Assembly: GCA_000989195.1 (NCBI GenBank)
Contig: LBOA01000002.1
Span: 1-43,303 of the forward strand
Direction: 5' to 3'
Length of the DNA: 43,303 nt
Source: a candidate division TM6 bacterium GW2011_GWF2_30_66
GTDB taxonomy: Bacteria; Babelota; Babeliae; Babelales; Vermiphilaceae
Shown: positions 6,688-14,911 of the stretch, in pieces
Numbering within the stretch: the first letter of the stretch is position 1
How the letters are laid out: each line of letters begins with the position of its first letter
Position numbers and translations under genes: made by a program
The notes under the pieces: model-generated
What the model saw: only the letters and a program-made list of their open reading frames with translations
Databases searched by the model: none
What the model was told of the DNA's origin: nothing

Positions 6688-8082
6688 CTATAATAATTTA
6701 TTTGCAAGCTCACTCAATTCACTACGCTCGCTAGTTTCAAGATAAATAGAACCATAAATAGATTGCCCCTTAAATTTTTGGCTAGTCAAAATAAGACCAT
6801 TACTACTAAAATCTAAATATGGCGAATCTATTTGAAATGGATCCCCAGCCAGAATAAGCTTACTCCCCTCACCAACACGAGTAACTAAAGTTTTAACCTC
6901 ATGCGGAGTCAAATTTTGTACTTCGTCTATAAGAATAAACTGATATGGAATAGATCTACCCCTCATATAAGTTATTGCTTCTAAACTAAGCTTACCATGT
7001 CTAATCATTTCATCTACATGCCCAAGTTTATACCTATCTTCTTTTTGCCTTCTATCTCTTTCAGGCCCTTTTTTACCCCTTCTCTTTGATTCTATTGCTG
7101 CCTGTGGAACACTCTCACCTTGAGCTGCATGATGCAAAATAAGCTCTATATTATCATAAACTGGCATCATCCAACTATGCAATTTCTCTTGTACATCGCC
7201 AGGAAGATAGCCTATATCTTTACCCAATGGAATAACTGGCCTTGAAACTAGCATTTTTCTATAATCTTTTTCTGCCAAGACTTGCTGTAATCCAGCTAAA
7301 AGCGCCAAAAACGTTTTACCACTACCCGCTTTACCAACCAATGAAACCATCTGTATATTTGGATCCAACATTAAATTTAAAGCCATCAACTGCTGTGGAT
7401 TTCTAGCTCTTAATGGCCAAGCCAACTTAGGATCTTCCACTGTAATATATTTATCAGAACCTATGTATCTAAAAAGCCTATTATTATGTGGATTATTATT
7501 ACTTTCAACCAAAACAAACTGATTTATCTCTAATAATTTATCATGTGACAATTGCCTTAAAATTTCTGGGTATTCCCTTTTAATCTGAACAGCCGGCACT
7601 TGAACATTCATCCAGCCCTTATAAAAATCTTCTTTTGTGACATAATCTTTTAAATAATCTTGCGCATTTATTCCCAAAACATCTGCTTTTACCCTCGCAT
7701 TTATATCTTTTGATATAAATCTTACATCATAACCCTGATCCTTAAGAACTGATGCCATACCCAAAATGTCATTATCTGTTTTTTTATCTCTAAATGGCGA
7801 AGTATATTTATCATAAATTTTTTCTACAAATAACACCTTTAATGTCCCGCCATTATCTAAAGGCACTCCAGTTCTTAGCGATCCTCTTACCCTTAATGCA
7901 TCCAAATGTCTATTTACAACCCTAGCATTTCTACCTATATCTGTATTTTCACTTTTGAATCTATCTAATTCTTCTAATACAAAAATTGGTATTGCCACTA
8001 AAGCTTTTTCAAATGCATATAACGCCTCTGAATCATATAATAATACGTTTGTATCCAAAAGATATATTTTTTTCTCATCCAT
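6688..8082 (-). CDS. PIN domain-PhoH family ATPase
   Basis: This is the fused PIN-PhoH (PhoH2/YlaK-like) architecture, an RNase-type domain joined to an ATP-dependent RNA helicase-like domain. The PIN domain spans residues 4-135; D10 (LLDTN), E38 (LEELD), D104 and D126 are the likely metal-binding acids. The PhoH ATPase has Walker A GKAGSGKT at 250-257, Walker B FILIDEVQN and the sensor region LAGDPFQIDSPYLD. The length of 464 aa is typical. The start ATG has GGGAG upstream. It is divergent from thrS, with about 230 bases between the starts. Roles in RNA turnover or stress are known for related PIN-PhoH proteins, but the substrate here is unknown. Confidence 0.93.
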   Translation of the reverse strand: MDEKKIYLLDTNVLLYDSEALYAFEKALVAIPIFVLEELDRFKSENTDIGRNARVVNRHLDALRVRGSLRTGVPLDNGGTLKVLFVEKIYDKYTSPFRDKKTDNDILGMASVLKDQGYDVRFISKDINARVKADVLGINAQDYLKDYVTKEDFYKGWMNVQVPAVQIKREYPEILRQLSHDKLLEINQFVLVESNNNPHNNRLFRYIGSDKYITVEDPKLAWPLRARNPQQLMALNLMLDPNIQMVSLVGKAGSGKTFLALLAGLQQVLAEKDYRKMLVSRPVIPLGKDIGYLPGDVQEKLHSWMMPVYDNIELILHHAAQGESVPQAAIESKRRGKKGPERDRRQKEDRYKLGHVDEMIRHGKLSLEAITYMRGRSIPYQFILIDEVQNLTPHEVKTLVTRVGEGSKLILAGDPFQIDSPYLDFSSNGLILTSQKFKGQSIYGSIYLETSERSELSELANKLL

Positions 8083-8112
8083 AAAAATGCTCCCTATAAA
8101 ATATATTTATAT

Positions 8113-8141
8113 CTTATATTTTACTAAACTAACAACTACAA
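8113..8141 (-). promoter_or_regulatory. Candidate promoter of the PIN-PhoH gene
   Basis: On the minus strand TTGTAG (8141-8136) and TATAAG (8118-8113) are separated by exactly 17 bases, about 30 bases upstream of the start codon. It lies in the divergent region shared with thrS. Confidence 0.5.
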
Positions 8142-8222
8142 AAAAGATACATGATTATTTAAAATATAAACAAGACAAGAAAAAATATAATATAAAATAT
8201 TACACACACTTTAAGTTTTTTA

Positions 8223-8231
8223 TGATATAAT
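8223..8231 (+). promoter_or_regulatory. Extended -10 promoter of thrS
   Basis: TGATATAAT is a perfect extended -10 (TGn plus TATAAT). No -35 match is seen 17 bases upstream, which extended -10 promoters tolerate. The predicted leader to thrS is about 75 bases. I see no T-box features in that short AT-rich leader. Confidence 0.5.
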
Positions 8232-8313
8232 CACGGTATAAAATACTTGAAAAAATTAAGAATTATAAAAGTAAAAATTTTAGAAATAAATTTAACTTTT
8301 TAAAGGATTTATT

Positions 8314-10041
8314 ATGGCAAAAAACAAACATGAAAAATATACCCTTGAACAACTTCGCCACTCAGCAGCTCACTTAGCTGCTCAAGCCATCTTAGAATTA
8401 TATCCCAACACCAACCTAACACTTGGACCCGCAACAGCTAATGGTTTTTTTTATGATTTCCAACCAACAGAAAATCTAAAAGAAGAAGATATAGAAAAAA
8501 TAACTGAAAAAATGCATGAAATAGTAGCTCGTGATATACCAATAATACAAAAAGAGATATCAAAAGACGAAGCTATAAAATTGTACAAAAATAACCCATT
8601 TAAATTAGAACTTATAGCTGGAATCCCTGAAGATACAGTTGGCTTAGCTTGCCAAGGTGATTTTTATGATTTATGTAAGGGTGGCCACGTAGAATCAACA
8701 AAAGCATTGAAGCACTTTAAATTAACAGGTCTTTCAGGCTCATATTGGCGCGCAGACAAAAAAAATCAACAATTACAACGTATTTCTGGCATTGTTTTTG
8801 CATCCCAACAAGATTTGGAAAAATACGAAAAATTACTGGAAGAAGCAAAGCTTTATGATCATAGAAAGCTTGGTAAAGAATTAGACTTATTCTCGTTTCA
8901 TGAAGAAGGCGTTGGATTCCCATTCTTTCACCCTAGAGGCAAGAAAATAATTAATATTTTAACGAATTTCTTACGCAAAAGATTAGAAGCTGAAAATTAT
9001 CAAGAAATATCAACTCCAATAATATTAAGTGAAGAATTGTGGAAACAATCTGGTCACTATGCTCACTATAAAGATAATATGTACTACTGCAAAATTGATG
9101 ACAAAGAAAATGCCGTAAAGCCGATGAACTGTCCTGGTGCAATATTAGTCTACAAAAGCAAGCCCCACTCATTTAGAGATTTACCATTAAGAATGTCTGA
9201 ATTTGGACTTGTTCATAGACATGAATTATCTGGAGTTTTACATGGCTTAATGCGCGTAAGAGCATTTACTCAAGATGACGCACATATTTTCTGCACACCT
9301 GAGCAAATGGAACATGAAATTGTAGAGCTTATAAAACTTATTTTCTCAACTTTAAGCAAATTTGGATTTGCAAAAATAAAAATATATTTATCTACTAGAC
9401 CAAAAAACTCTATCGGCAGCGATGAGCTATGGGAGCGTGCAACAAACGCATTAAAACTTGCTTTAGAAAAACAAGGGCTAGAATATGAGATCAATGAAGG
9501 TGATGGCGCATTTTATGGACCAAAAATAGACTTTATTATACAAGACTCTATGGAGCGTGAATGGCAATGTAGCACAATTCAAGCCGATTTCTTCTTACCA
9601 GAAAACTTCGATTTAACATACATAGCTTCTGGTGGTGAGAAAAAAAGACCTGTTATGCTACACAGAGTTATTTATGGCTCATTTGAACGTTTTTTTGCAA
9701 TACTAATCGAACACTACAAAGGCAAATTCCCCTTCTGGTTGGCTCCTGTTCAAGCTAGAATTTTAACAATTACAGATGATCAAAAATGCTATGCTTGTGA
9801 TCTTGCCCAAAAATTAAAAGATCACGGAATTAGAGTTGAAGTTGATCAATCTGGCGATCAAATAAATTCACAAATTAAAGCTGCGCAACTTGATAAAATA
9901 CCTTGGATGCTTGTAGTTGGTAAAAAAGAAGTTGAAAATAACACAATTACTTTACGTTATTTAAACGGAAAACAAGAATTTGGCTTAACACTTGATAATT
10001 TACTTGAAAAAGCCAATAAAGAATTAGAAGTTATAAATTAA
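8314..10041 (+). CDS. thrS: Threonyl-tRNA synthetase lacking the TGS domain
   Basis: This class II synthetase charges tRNA-Thr. The N-terminal editing domain is present: the zinc/editing signature HSAAHL near residue 16 and GxxYDF-type residues near 45, then the SAD-like segment with CKGGHV. The catalytic core has the MNCPG zinc Cys and motif 2 (VHRHELSGVLHGLMRVRAFTQDDAHIF). Motif 3 (PVMLHRVIYGSFERFF) and a C-terminal anticodon-binding domain (PFWLAPVQARIL) follow. At 575 aa it is about 60 residues shorter than usual because it begins directly with the editing domain. The N-terminal TGS domain is missing. The ATG with AAAGGATTT upstream is clear and no upstream in-frame extension is seen. Confidence 0.96.
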   Translation: MAKNKHEKYTLEQLRHSAAHLAAQAILELYPNTNLTLGPATANGFFYDFQPTENLKEEDIEKITEKMHEIVARDIPIIQKEISKDEAIKLYKNNPFKLELIAGIPEDTVGLACQGDFYDLCKGGHVESTKALKHFKLTGLSGSYWRADKKNQQLQRISGIVFASQQDLEKYEKLLEEAKLYDHRKLGKELDLFSFHEEGVGFPFFHPRGKKIINILTNFLRKRLEAENYQEISTPIILSEELWKQSGHYAHYKDNMYYCKIDDKENAVKPMNCPGAILVYKSKPHSFRDLPLRMSEFGLVHRHELSGVLHGLMRVRAFTQDDAHIFCTPEQMEHEIVELIKLIFSTLSKFGFAKIKIYLSTRPKNSIGSDELWERATNALKLALEKQGLEYEINEGDGAFYGPKIDFIIQDSMEREWQCSTIQADFFLPENFDLTYIASGGEKKRPVMLHRVIYGSFERFFAILIEHYKGKFPFWLAPVQARILTITDDQKCYACDLAQKLKDHGIRVEVDQSGDQINSQIKAAQLDKIPWMLVVGKKEVENNTITLRYLNGKQEFGLTLDNLLEKANKELEVIN

Positions 10042-10061
10042 AAAAAATATAAAAGTATATT

Positions 10062-10102
10062 AAATTAGGGCTCTGGAAAATTCACCAGGGCCCTAATTTT
10101 TT
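10062..10102 (+). terminator. Strong intrinsic terminator after thrS
   Basis: A 15-bp stem, AAATTAGGGCTCTGG at 10062-10076 pairing with CCAGGGCCCTAATTT at 10085-10099 (one G-T pair), closes an eight-base loop and ends in a run of Ts. It is one of the longest stems in the window. Confidence 0.9.
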
Positions 10103-10169
10103 GTGCGCCTGGCGACAGACCCCCACTGCCCGATTAAATTCAACAAAATAAAAATAAGCAAAATTATTC

Positions 10170-10199
10170 TTGTAATTTAAAACAAATTTACAATATTAT
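10170..10199 (+). promoter_or_regulatory. Candidate promoter of the repeat-protein gene
   Basis: TTGTAA at 10170-10175 and TATTAT at 10194-10199 have an 18-base spacer and lie about 45 bases upstream of the start. It would serve the repeat protein and the barrel-like gene behind it. The rest of the gap (10103-10169) holds a short GC-rich patch with no clear structure. Confidence 0.4.
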
Positions 10200-10242
10200 T
10201 TAAATAGTATCGTGAAGTAAAAAATATCATAAAGGAGTATTA

Positions 10243-11799
10243 ATGAATAAGAAAATAAAAATCTGTATATTTTTAGGTTTGCTAAGTTGTCAACAATTTT
10301 TATTTGCGGCTTACGACTGGATATTGCCAGCCACAAATATATCTACACCAGGACAAAATGCATATGAGCAACAAATAGCAATGGATCAATCTGGCAATGC
10401 TATCGCTGTTTGGCGTAGATCTGATGGAACCAAATTCATAATACAAGCTTCCAAATGGAATGGCTCATCATGGTCAACACCTGACGATCTATCTGCCTCA
10501 GGACAAAATGCAAGCCGCCCACAAATAGCAATGGATCAATCTGGCAATGCTATCGCTGTTTGGCAGAGATATAATGGAACCGACTTCATAATACAAGCTT
10601 CCAAATGGAATGGCTCATCATGGTCAACACCTACAGATCTATCTGTAACAGGACAAGAGTCAATCACCCCACAAATAGCGATGGACCAATCTGGCAATGC
10701 TATCGCTGTTTGGTCAAGATATAATGGAACCGACTTCATAATACAAGCTTCCAGATTTAATGGCACATCATGGTCAACACCTACAGATCTATCTGTAACA
10801 GGACAAGGTTCTTTCTCCCCCCAAATAGCAATGGATCAATCTGACAATGCTATCGCTATTTGGTATAGATCTAATGGAACCAACACCATAATACAAGCCT
10901 CTAGATTTAATGGCACATCATGGTCAACACCTACAGATCTATCTGCCTCAGGACAAAATGCAAACCACCAACAAATAGCAATGGATCAATCTGGCAATGC
11001 TATCGCTGTTTGGTATAGATCTAATGGAACCAACGCCATAATACAAGCCTCTAGATGGGATGGCACATCATGGTCAACACCTACAGATCTATCTGTAACA
11101 GGACAAGATTCAAGCACCCCCCAAATAGCAATGGATCAATTTGGTAATGCTATCGTTGTTTGGTCTAGATCTAATGGAACCAACATCATAATACAAGCCT
11201 CCAGATTTAATGGCTCAGAATGGTCAACACCTACAGATCTTTCAGAAACAGGACAAGATTCAAGCACCCCACAAATAGCAATGGATCAATCTGGCAATGC
11301 TATCGCTGTTTGGTCTAGATCTAATGGAACCAACTACATAATACAAGCCTCTAGATGGGATGGCTCAGAATGGTCAACACCTACAGATCTTTCAGAAACA
11401 GGACAAAGTTCAAGCATCCCGCAAATAGCAATGGATCAGTCTGATAATGCTATCGCTGTTTGGTATAGATCTAATGGAACCAACACCATAATACAAGCAG
11501 CAAGATTTGAAGATATCCCTTCAAACACCACAGATATAACTATCACAGCAACACAAAAATTTTATAGGTATCCAACGCAAGGAGATTTGACGCATATTTT
11601 AAAATGGGATTCAGTTGCCAATTCAACAAAATATGTTTTTTACATCAACACCTGTCCAGAAATATCTATAGCAGAAGTGAACGCTACTACAACATGCCTC
11701 GAACTTCATAGAAGATGCCCAGGAAAAACAATAAATTATATTATTAAGGCTTTTGATTCAAGCAACAATATTATAGCCACTGGATCAATTACTATTTAA
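10243..11799 (+). CDS. Secreted protein with eight 50-residue repeats and a C-terminal FN3-like domain
   Basis: The 518-residue product begins with a signal peptide (KKIKICIFLGLLSCQQFLFAA). Eight near-identical 50-residue units follow, from about residue 44 to 422, with consensus pieces QIAMDQSGNAIAVW, RSNGT, IIQASR, NGTSWSTPTDLS and TGQ. The S-x-x-[ND]-G-x-x-W core resembles the Asp-box of beta-propeller sialidases but with shifted spacing, so a beta-propeller or beta-solenoid fold is plausible. The last ~90 residues (TDITITATQKF to the end) look like a fibronectin type III-like beta domain. No enzymatic motif is seen. The barrel-like gene follows after only 13 bases, so the two are probably co-transcribed. 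Surface exposure is inference. Confidence 0.85.
   Translation: MNKKIKICIFLGLLSCQQFLFAAYDWILPATNISTPGQNAYEQQIAMDQSGNAIAVWRRSDGTKFIIQASKWNGSSWSTPDDLSASGQNASRPQIAMDQSGNAIAVWQRYNGTDFIIQASKWNGSSWSTPTDLSVTGQESITPQIAMDQSGNAIAVWSRYNGTDFIIQASRFNGTSWSTPTDLSVTGQGSFSPQIAMDQSDNAIAIWYRSNGTNTIIQASRFNGTSWSTPTDLSASGQNANHQQIAMDQSGNAIAVWYRSNGTNAIIQASRWDGTSWSTPTDLSVTGQDSSTPQIAMDQFGNAIVVWSRSNGTNIIIQASRFNGSEWSTPTDLSETGQDSSTPQIAMDQSGNAIAVWSRSNGTNYIIQASRWDGSEWSTPTDLSETGQSSSIPQIAMDQSDNAIAVWYRSNGTNTIIQAARFEDIPSNTTDITITATQKFYRYPTQGDLTHILKWDSVANSTKYVFYINTCPEISIAEVNATTTCLELHRRCPGKTINYIIKAFDSSNNIIATGSITI
10372..11508 (+). repeat. 150-bp tandem coding repeats (8 units, last one partial)
   Basis: The units are exactly in step: the ATGGA[TC]CA segment recurs at 10381, 10531, 10681, 10831, 10981, 11131, 11281 and 11431. 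Differences between units are few and cluster at the variable GQ-x(4) linker and around the [WF][ND]G position. Such nucleotide-level identity indicates recent unit expansion or gene conversion. Unit number is likely to vary between strains. Confidence 0.9.
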
Positions 11800-11812
11800 A
11801 AAAGGAATACAA

Positions 11813-12478
11813 ATGAAAAAAATATTATTCTTATTATTATTAATACCAATGCTTTATTCAAACTTTTATATACGTTGTGATCAAATTGGAGATGCCAATT
11901 ATGACTGGGCAATAACAGTAAAAAACGGTTATTTTTATCCGCAAGATAAAACTTTGCGTGAAATATTCTGTCAATGCGGCAATAAAGGAGGCTATTGGTT
12001 CGAAACAGCACTCAGATATAATATTTGGAAAAAATTGGATATAGAAGCAAGTGGAAGTTATTTTAGCAAAGACGGAAAGGCTTTATGTTCTAATGAGTGT
12101 ACTAATGTAAAAATACCAACATTTGGCCTTGGATTAAAATACTTCTTTTATGGAAAAAATTACAATAATGAGTCCAATTTTCTTGATAAAATTTCATTTT
12201 TTGTTGGAGCAGGATTAAAAACATTCTTCTACAGAGAAAATAATAAATCTCCTTTTGTGGCTCAGTGTGTAAAAAAAACAACAGTTGGTGGAATGGTTAA
12301 TCTTGGACTTGAATATACCACAAAGAAAAATTTCTTTATAGACTTATTTTTTGATTATAACTTTAAAAAACTAAAGCCATGCTGTAACAATTCATGCAAT
12401 GAATGTGAGCCAAGCTGTCGCTTTGATATAGATCTTGGTGGCCTTGTAGCAGGTATCGGCTTAGGATATAAACTTTAA
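11813..12478 (+). CDS. Outer-membrane beta-barrel-like protein, Cys-rich
   Basis: The 221-residue product has a signal peptide-like start (MKKILFLLLLIPMLYSNF). The rest shows alternating strands typical of small outer-membrane barrels: GGYWFETALRYNIW, LDIEASGSYF, FGLGLKYFFYG, ISFFVGAGLKTFFY, GGMVNLGLEY, FIDLFFDYNF, and a terminal VAGIGLGYKL ending in a hydrophobic residue. Three Cys clusters lie in what would be loops (CQCG, CSNEC, CCNNSCNECEPSC), suggesting disulfide-stabilised extracellular loops. It has a good AAGGA ribosome site and follows the repeat-protein gene by 13 bases. Together they may form a surface pair, with the barrel as anchor. No specific family is assigned. Confidence 0.75.
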   Translation: MKKILFLLLLIPMLYSNFYIRCDQIGDANYDWAITVKNGYFYPQDKTLREIFCQCGNKGGYWFETALRYNIWKKLDIEASGSYFSKDGKALCSNECTNVKIPTFGLGLKYFFYGKNYNNESNFLDKISFFVGAGLKTFFYRENNKSPFVAQCVKKTTVGGMVNLGLEYTTKKNFFIDLFFDYNFKKLKPCCNNSCNECEPSCRFDIDLGGLVAGIGLGYKL

Positions 12479-12520
12479 AATAAAAATTTAAAATATGCTT
12501 ATAAAATAAATAAAAATATT

Positions 12521-12703
12521 GCTCTTGAGTTGCTTATAGATGATTTAATAGAAGCATTTATCCTAGATAAAGATTGGGGTGAATTTTGCAAAAAAAATTA
12601 AAAATGATATGAAAAAAATAAAATTCCAGTAAGACCTGATAGAAAATTTAATCGTTACAATCGAAATCGCAGATATCCTATAAACACCAGGTCTGGAATA
12701 TGA
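12521..12703 (+). pseudogene. Possible decayed transposase-like fragment
   Basis: The 320-base gap between the barrel gene and the next gene holds no intact gene. One frame across 12521-12703 gives a plausible protein fragment interrupted by two stops: ALELLIDDLIEAF, DKDWGEFCKKN, stop, K, stop, YEKNKIPVRPDRKFNRY, NRNRRYPINTRSGI. It vaguely resembles the N-terminal region of IS256-family transposases (acidic helix, then a basic nGYR..T..G segment). There is no start codon, and no inverted repeats were recognised. The family suggestion is weak; the only firm statement is that it looks like broken coding sequence. Confidence 0.3.
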
Positions 12704-12801
12704 ATTTCCTTACATTGATAACATTGAAAAATTCTCCATGGCCCTTTTTACTTAATTTAAAATAAATCTTACTAACAAAATCTAGCTAATTAATTATTAA
12801 T

Positions 12802-13098
12802 TTAATTTTTATCACAGCAAAAAAGAATTTTAAATATATTAAAACAACTTATATCATTTTTTTTATTATTAACATAATAAATATATTTATCTTTTTCACC
12901 AATAATTGGCCTTTTACTGATTCTATTTTTAAAAAAATTTAGGTGCTTTTTTCCATTACTTTTAACCAAGTTAGTACGCTCATTAGGTTCTTTTTCTAAT
13001 TTTATCTCAACCCATATATCTTTTTCAATCTCCATAGCAAAAGCTATACCCGTAAATAAAAATATTAACAATGCAAAAATAAACATAAATTTTTTCAA
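12802..13098 (-). CDS. Small secreted protein of unknown function
   Basis: The 98-residue product has a clear signal peptide (MKKFMFIFALLIFLFTGIAFA, cleavage near residue 21). The mature part is mixed charged (EIEKDIWVEIKLEKEPNERTNL, KKHLNFFKNRISKRP), ending in the hydrophobic Cys-containing CFNIFKILFCCDKN. I recognise no family. It lies 63 bases downstream of the F-box-like gene on the same strand, so the two may be expressed together. Its Cys-ending tail recalls the Cys-rich C-terminal part of that neighbour. Confidence 0.65.
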   Translation of the reverse strand: MKKFMFIFALLIFLFTGIAFAMEIEKDIWVEIKLEKEPNERTNLVKSNGKKHLNFFKNRISKRPIIGEKDKYIYYVNNKKNDISCFNIFKILFCCDKN

Positions 13099-13161
13099 TT
13101 TTTTCCTTTTGGTTTTTTATTTATTATAATTACTCAAAATGCACCATAACCCAGAACCTAT

Positions 13162-14079
13162 TTACACAAACCTATAATCTTCATCTTTTTTACACGAATC
13201 TTCAAAATTATCTTTAAATGATTTGAATAACTTGTTCCAAATATTATTATTCCTAGTTTTCACGCAACAACAAGTTGGGCCAAAAACAATCAGGAGATAC
13301 GGTATAGTATAAAAAAGATAAAAATCTTCGCAACAACTAAAATAACAACTTACACAACCCTCACATAAACAATCGATACTAGCTTTTAAAGAATCTAAGC
13401 AGCAATCTTTAGATCTACAAATACTAGAGCAACACATTCTTGTTGAATTAAACTCTTTATAATCCCCAAGCGAATTAAACGCGTTTTTTAATTTAACATC
13501 TAAATCTTCAAAAGAAATTCCTATTTTCCCCTTTATAAACAAAGCATTATCTTCAAGAAAATATTTGTTTATCAAAATCAAGTCTCTTTTTTTATTTTTA
13601 TCGATAAATAAAAATGCACAAAATCCATATTTTCCAAGTACTTTAAAGATATCATCTCTAAGCTCACTTGCAAATTCATCAAAAAACTCTTCAAACTTCG
13701 CTCTAGCCTCTTCTTTTGATAAAAACCAATTTACAACACGATCAAAAACAGACCTCTTATTTTTTAACTCACTAACATTAAACGATACAGTACAAGACTC
13801 TCCCAATCTTCTTAACATCTTACATGTACCAACCAAATGTATAAAGTCTTTTGAATCTTTAATAAATGGAAAAATATTGTTTATAAAAAGTTTATCTGGA
13901 ATTTGTACAAATTTAGCCTTTATTTTATTAATTTTAGAATCAATTTTTTTTTGCACCCCTAAATCTATCTCAACCTCTTGATTAGATACCCCTACCAATT
14001 TTTCTTGCATAGCTAAAACAACCAAACTATTTAAATACAAAAAATAAAATAAAAAAATACATGTAACATGCTTTTTCAT
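13162..14079 (-). CDS. Secreted protein with an F-box-like motif and a Cys-rich C-terminal region
   Basis: The product of about 305 aa has a signal peptide (MKKHVTCIFLFYFLYLNSLVVLA). Near residues 57-95 the segment IPDKLFINNIFPFI, DFIHLVGTCKMLRRL follows the F-box pattern LPDELLLNIFSFL...DLxxLxxVCKxLRRL. F-box proteins recruit substrates to SCF ubiquitin ligases in eukaryotes; in bacteria they are typically effectors of host-associated species. The C-terminal third contains many Cys (CCSSICRSKDCC, CLCEGCVSCYFSCC, CCCVK) and one hydrophobic stretch (FYLFYTIPYLLIVF) that could be a membrane segment. I chose the ATG at 14079 because GGAG lies five bases upstream; an in-frame TTG four codons earlier overlaps that site. 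Effector function is inference. Confidence 0.65.
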   Translation of the reverse strand: MKKHVTCIFLFYFLYLNSLVVLAMQEKLVGVSNQEVEIDLGVQKKIDSKINKIKAKFVQIPDKLFINNIFPFIKDSKDFIHLVGTCKMLRRLGESCTVSFNVSELKNKRSVFDRVVNWFLSKEEARAKFEEFFDEFASELRDDIFKVLGKYGFCAFLFIDKNKKRDLILINKYFLEDNALFIKGKIGISFEDLDVKLKNAFNSLGDYKEFNSTRMCCSSICRSKDCCLDSLKASIDCLCEGCVSCYFSCCEDFYLFYTIPYLLIVFGPTCCCVKTRNNNIWNKLFKSFKDNFEDSCKKDEDYRFV

Positions 14080-14098
14080 ATTACTCTCCAAAGTAATA

Positions 14099-14147
14099 AT
14101 TATAACAACTTATTTTTACTGTATTATTGTTTGTATTTAAATACAAA
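14099..14147 (-). promoter_or_regulatory. -10 box and 18-bp palindrome upstream of the F-box-like gene
   Basis: TATAAT (minus strand, 14104-14099) lies just upstream of the ribosome site. A perfect 18-bp palindrome, TTTGTATTTAAATACAAA, sits at 14130-14147, near where an activator or repressor would bind. A related half-sequence, TATTTAAATACAAA, recurs inside the gene near 14027-14040. No good -35 is present. In AT-rich DNA such palindromes can arise by chance. Confidence 0.3.
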
Positions 14148-14163
14148 TAATTTTATAAGATTT

Positions 14164-14841
14164 TTATCTAGACTTTTTAACGCTAATTTTTGAACATAAA
14201 TGTGAAATTGCGCATTTTGAACAATGCGGCGAGATTGGGACGCAAATATTTTGGCCCCATTTTACAAGTAAATTATTATACTCCAGCCAATATTTTTGCG
14301 GCAATATTTTCTTAAGAGCTATCTCAGTTTCATCCGGATTTTTAGTTTTAACAAGCCCCAATCTGTTAGATATTCTATGCACATGAGTGTCTACGCAAAT
14401 TGCAGGCACCCCAAAACCTACAGAGAGCACCAAATTGGCCGTTTTTCTCCCAACACCAGGCAATTCAAGCAAATCCTGTTCGTTATTTTGAACCAAACCA
14501 GAGTATTTATTTATTAAAATTTTACTAATTTCATGTAAATTCTTAGCTTTTTTACGATAAAAACCTGTTGGATAAATTATTTTCTCTATTTTCTCTAGAC
14601 TCAATCCCAAAATCTCTTCTGGCGTTTTGGCTACACTAAATAGCCTGATAGATGCTGGCAAAGAAACCGTATCTTTAGTACGCAAGCTTAATATGCAGCT
14701 AACAAGCACCAAAAATGGCTCCTGGCCATACTTTTTTACTATTGAAATAGATGCGGGCTCGATCATGTCGCACGTAGACTCTATTAACTTTTGGATAATA
14801 TCGTCAATTCGTCCGTCATAATCGAACCACAAATTCTTCAT
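14164..14841 (-). CDS. nth: Endonuclease III (DNA glycosylase/AP lyase)
   Basis: This base-excision repair enzyme removes oxidised pyrimidines and nicks abasic sites. The helix-hairpin-helix LPGVGRKTAN contains the catalytic Lys. VDTHVHRISNRLGL carries the catalytic Asp. The C-terminal iron-sulfur motif is complete: four Cys with spacing x6-x2-x5 (CVPISPHCSKCAISHLC). At 225 aa it is standard. The first ~15 residues (MKNLWFDYDGRIDDI) are a short extra lead. It follows the 49-residue secreted peptide gene by 70 bases and is probably transcribed with it. Confidence 0.96.
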   Translation of the reverse strand: MKNLWFDYDGRIDDIIQKLIESTCDMIEPASISIVKKYGQEPFLVLVSCILSLRTKDTVSLPASIRLFSVAKTPEEILGLSLEKIEKIIYPTGFYRKKAKNLHEISKILINKYSGLVQNNEQDLLELPGVGRKTANLVLSVGFGVPAICVDTHVHRISNRLGLVKTKNPDETEIALKKILPQKYWLEYNNLLVKWGQNICVPISPHCSKCAISHLCSKISVKKSR

Positions 14842-14911
14842 TCTCTTTTACTACCTTTAAACAAAGGCACTACCCTTGCCGAAAAACTCTTTTATGCTAT
14901 AATTGTTAAAA

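Noticed and set aside
8951-9494. Open frames on the minus strand within thrS
   Set aside because: They are antisense to a clearly conserved gene and have no ribosome sites or recognisable domains.
10103-10242. GC-rich patch after the thrS terminator as a small RNA or tRNA
   Set aside because: No stable stem or cloverleaf could be drawn beyond three base pairs.
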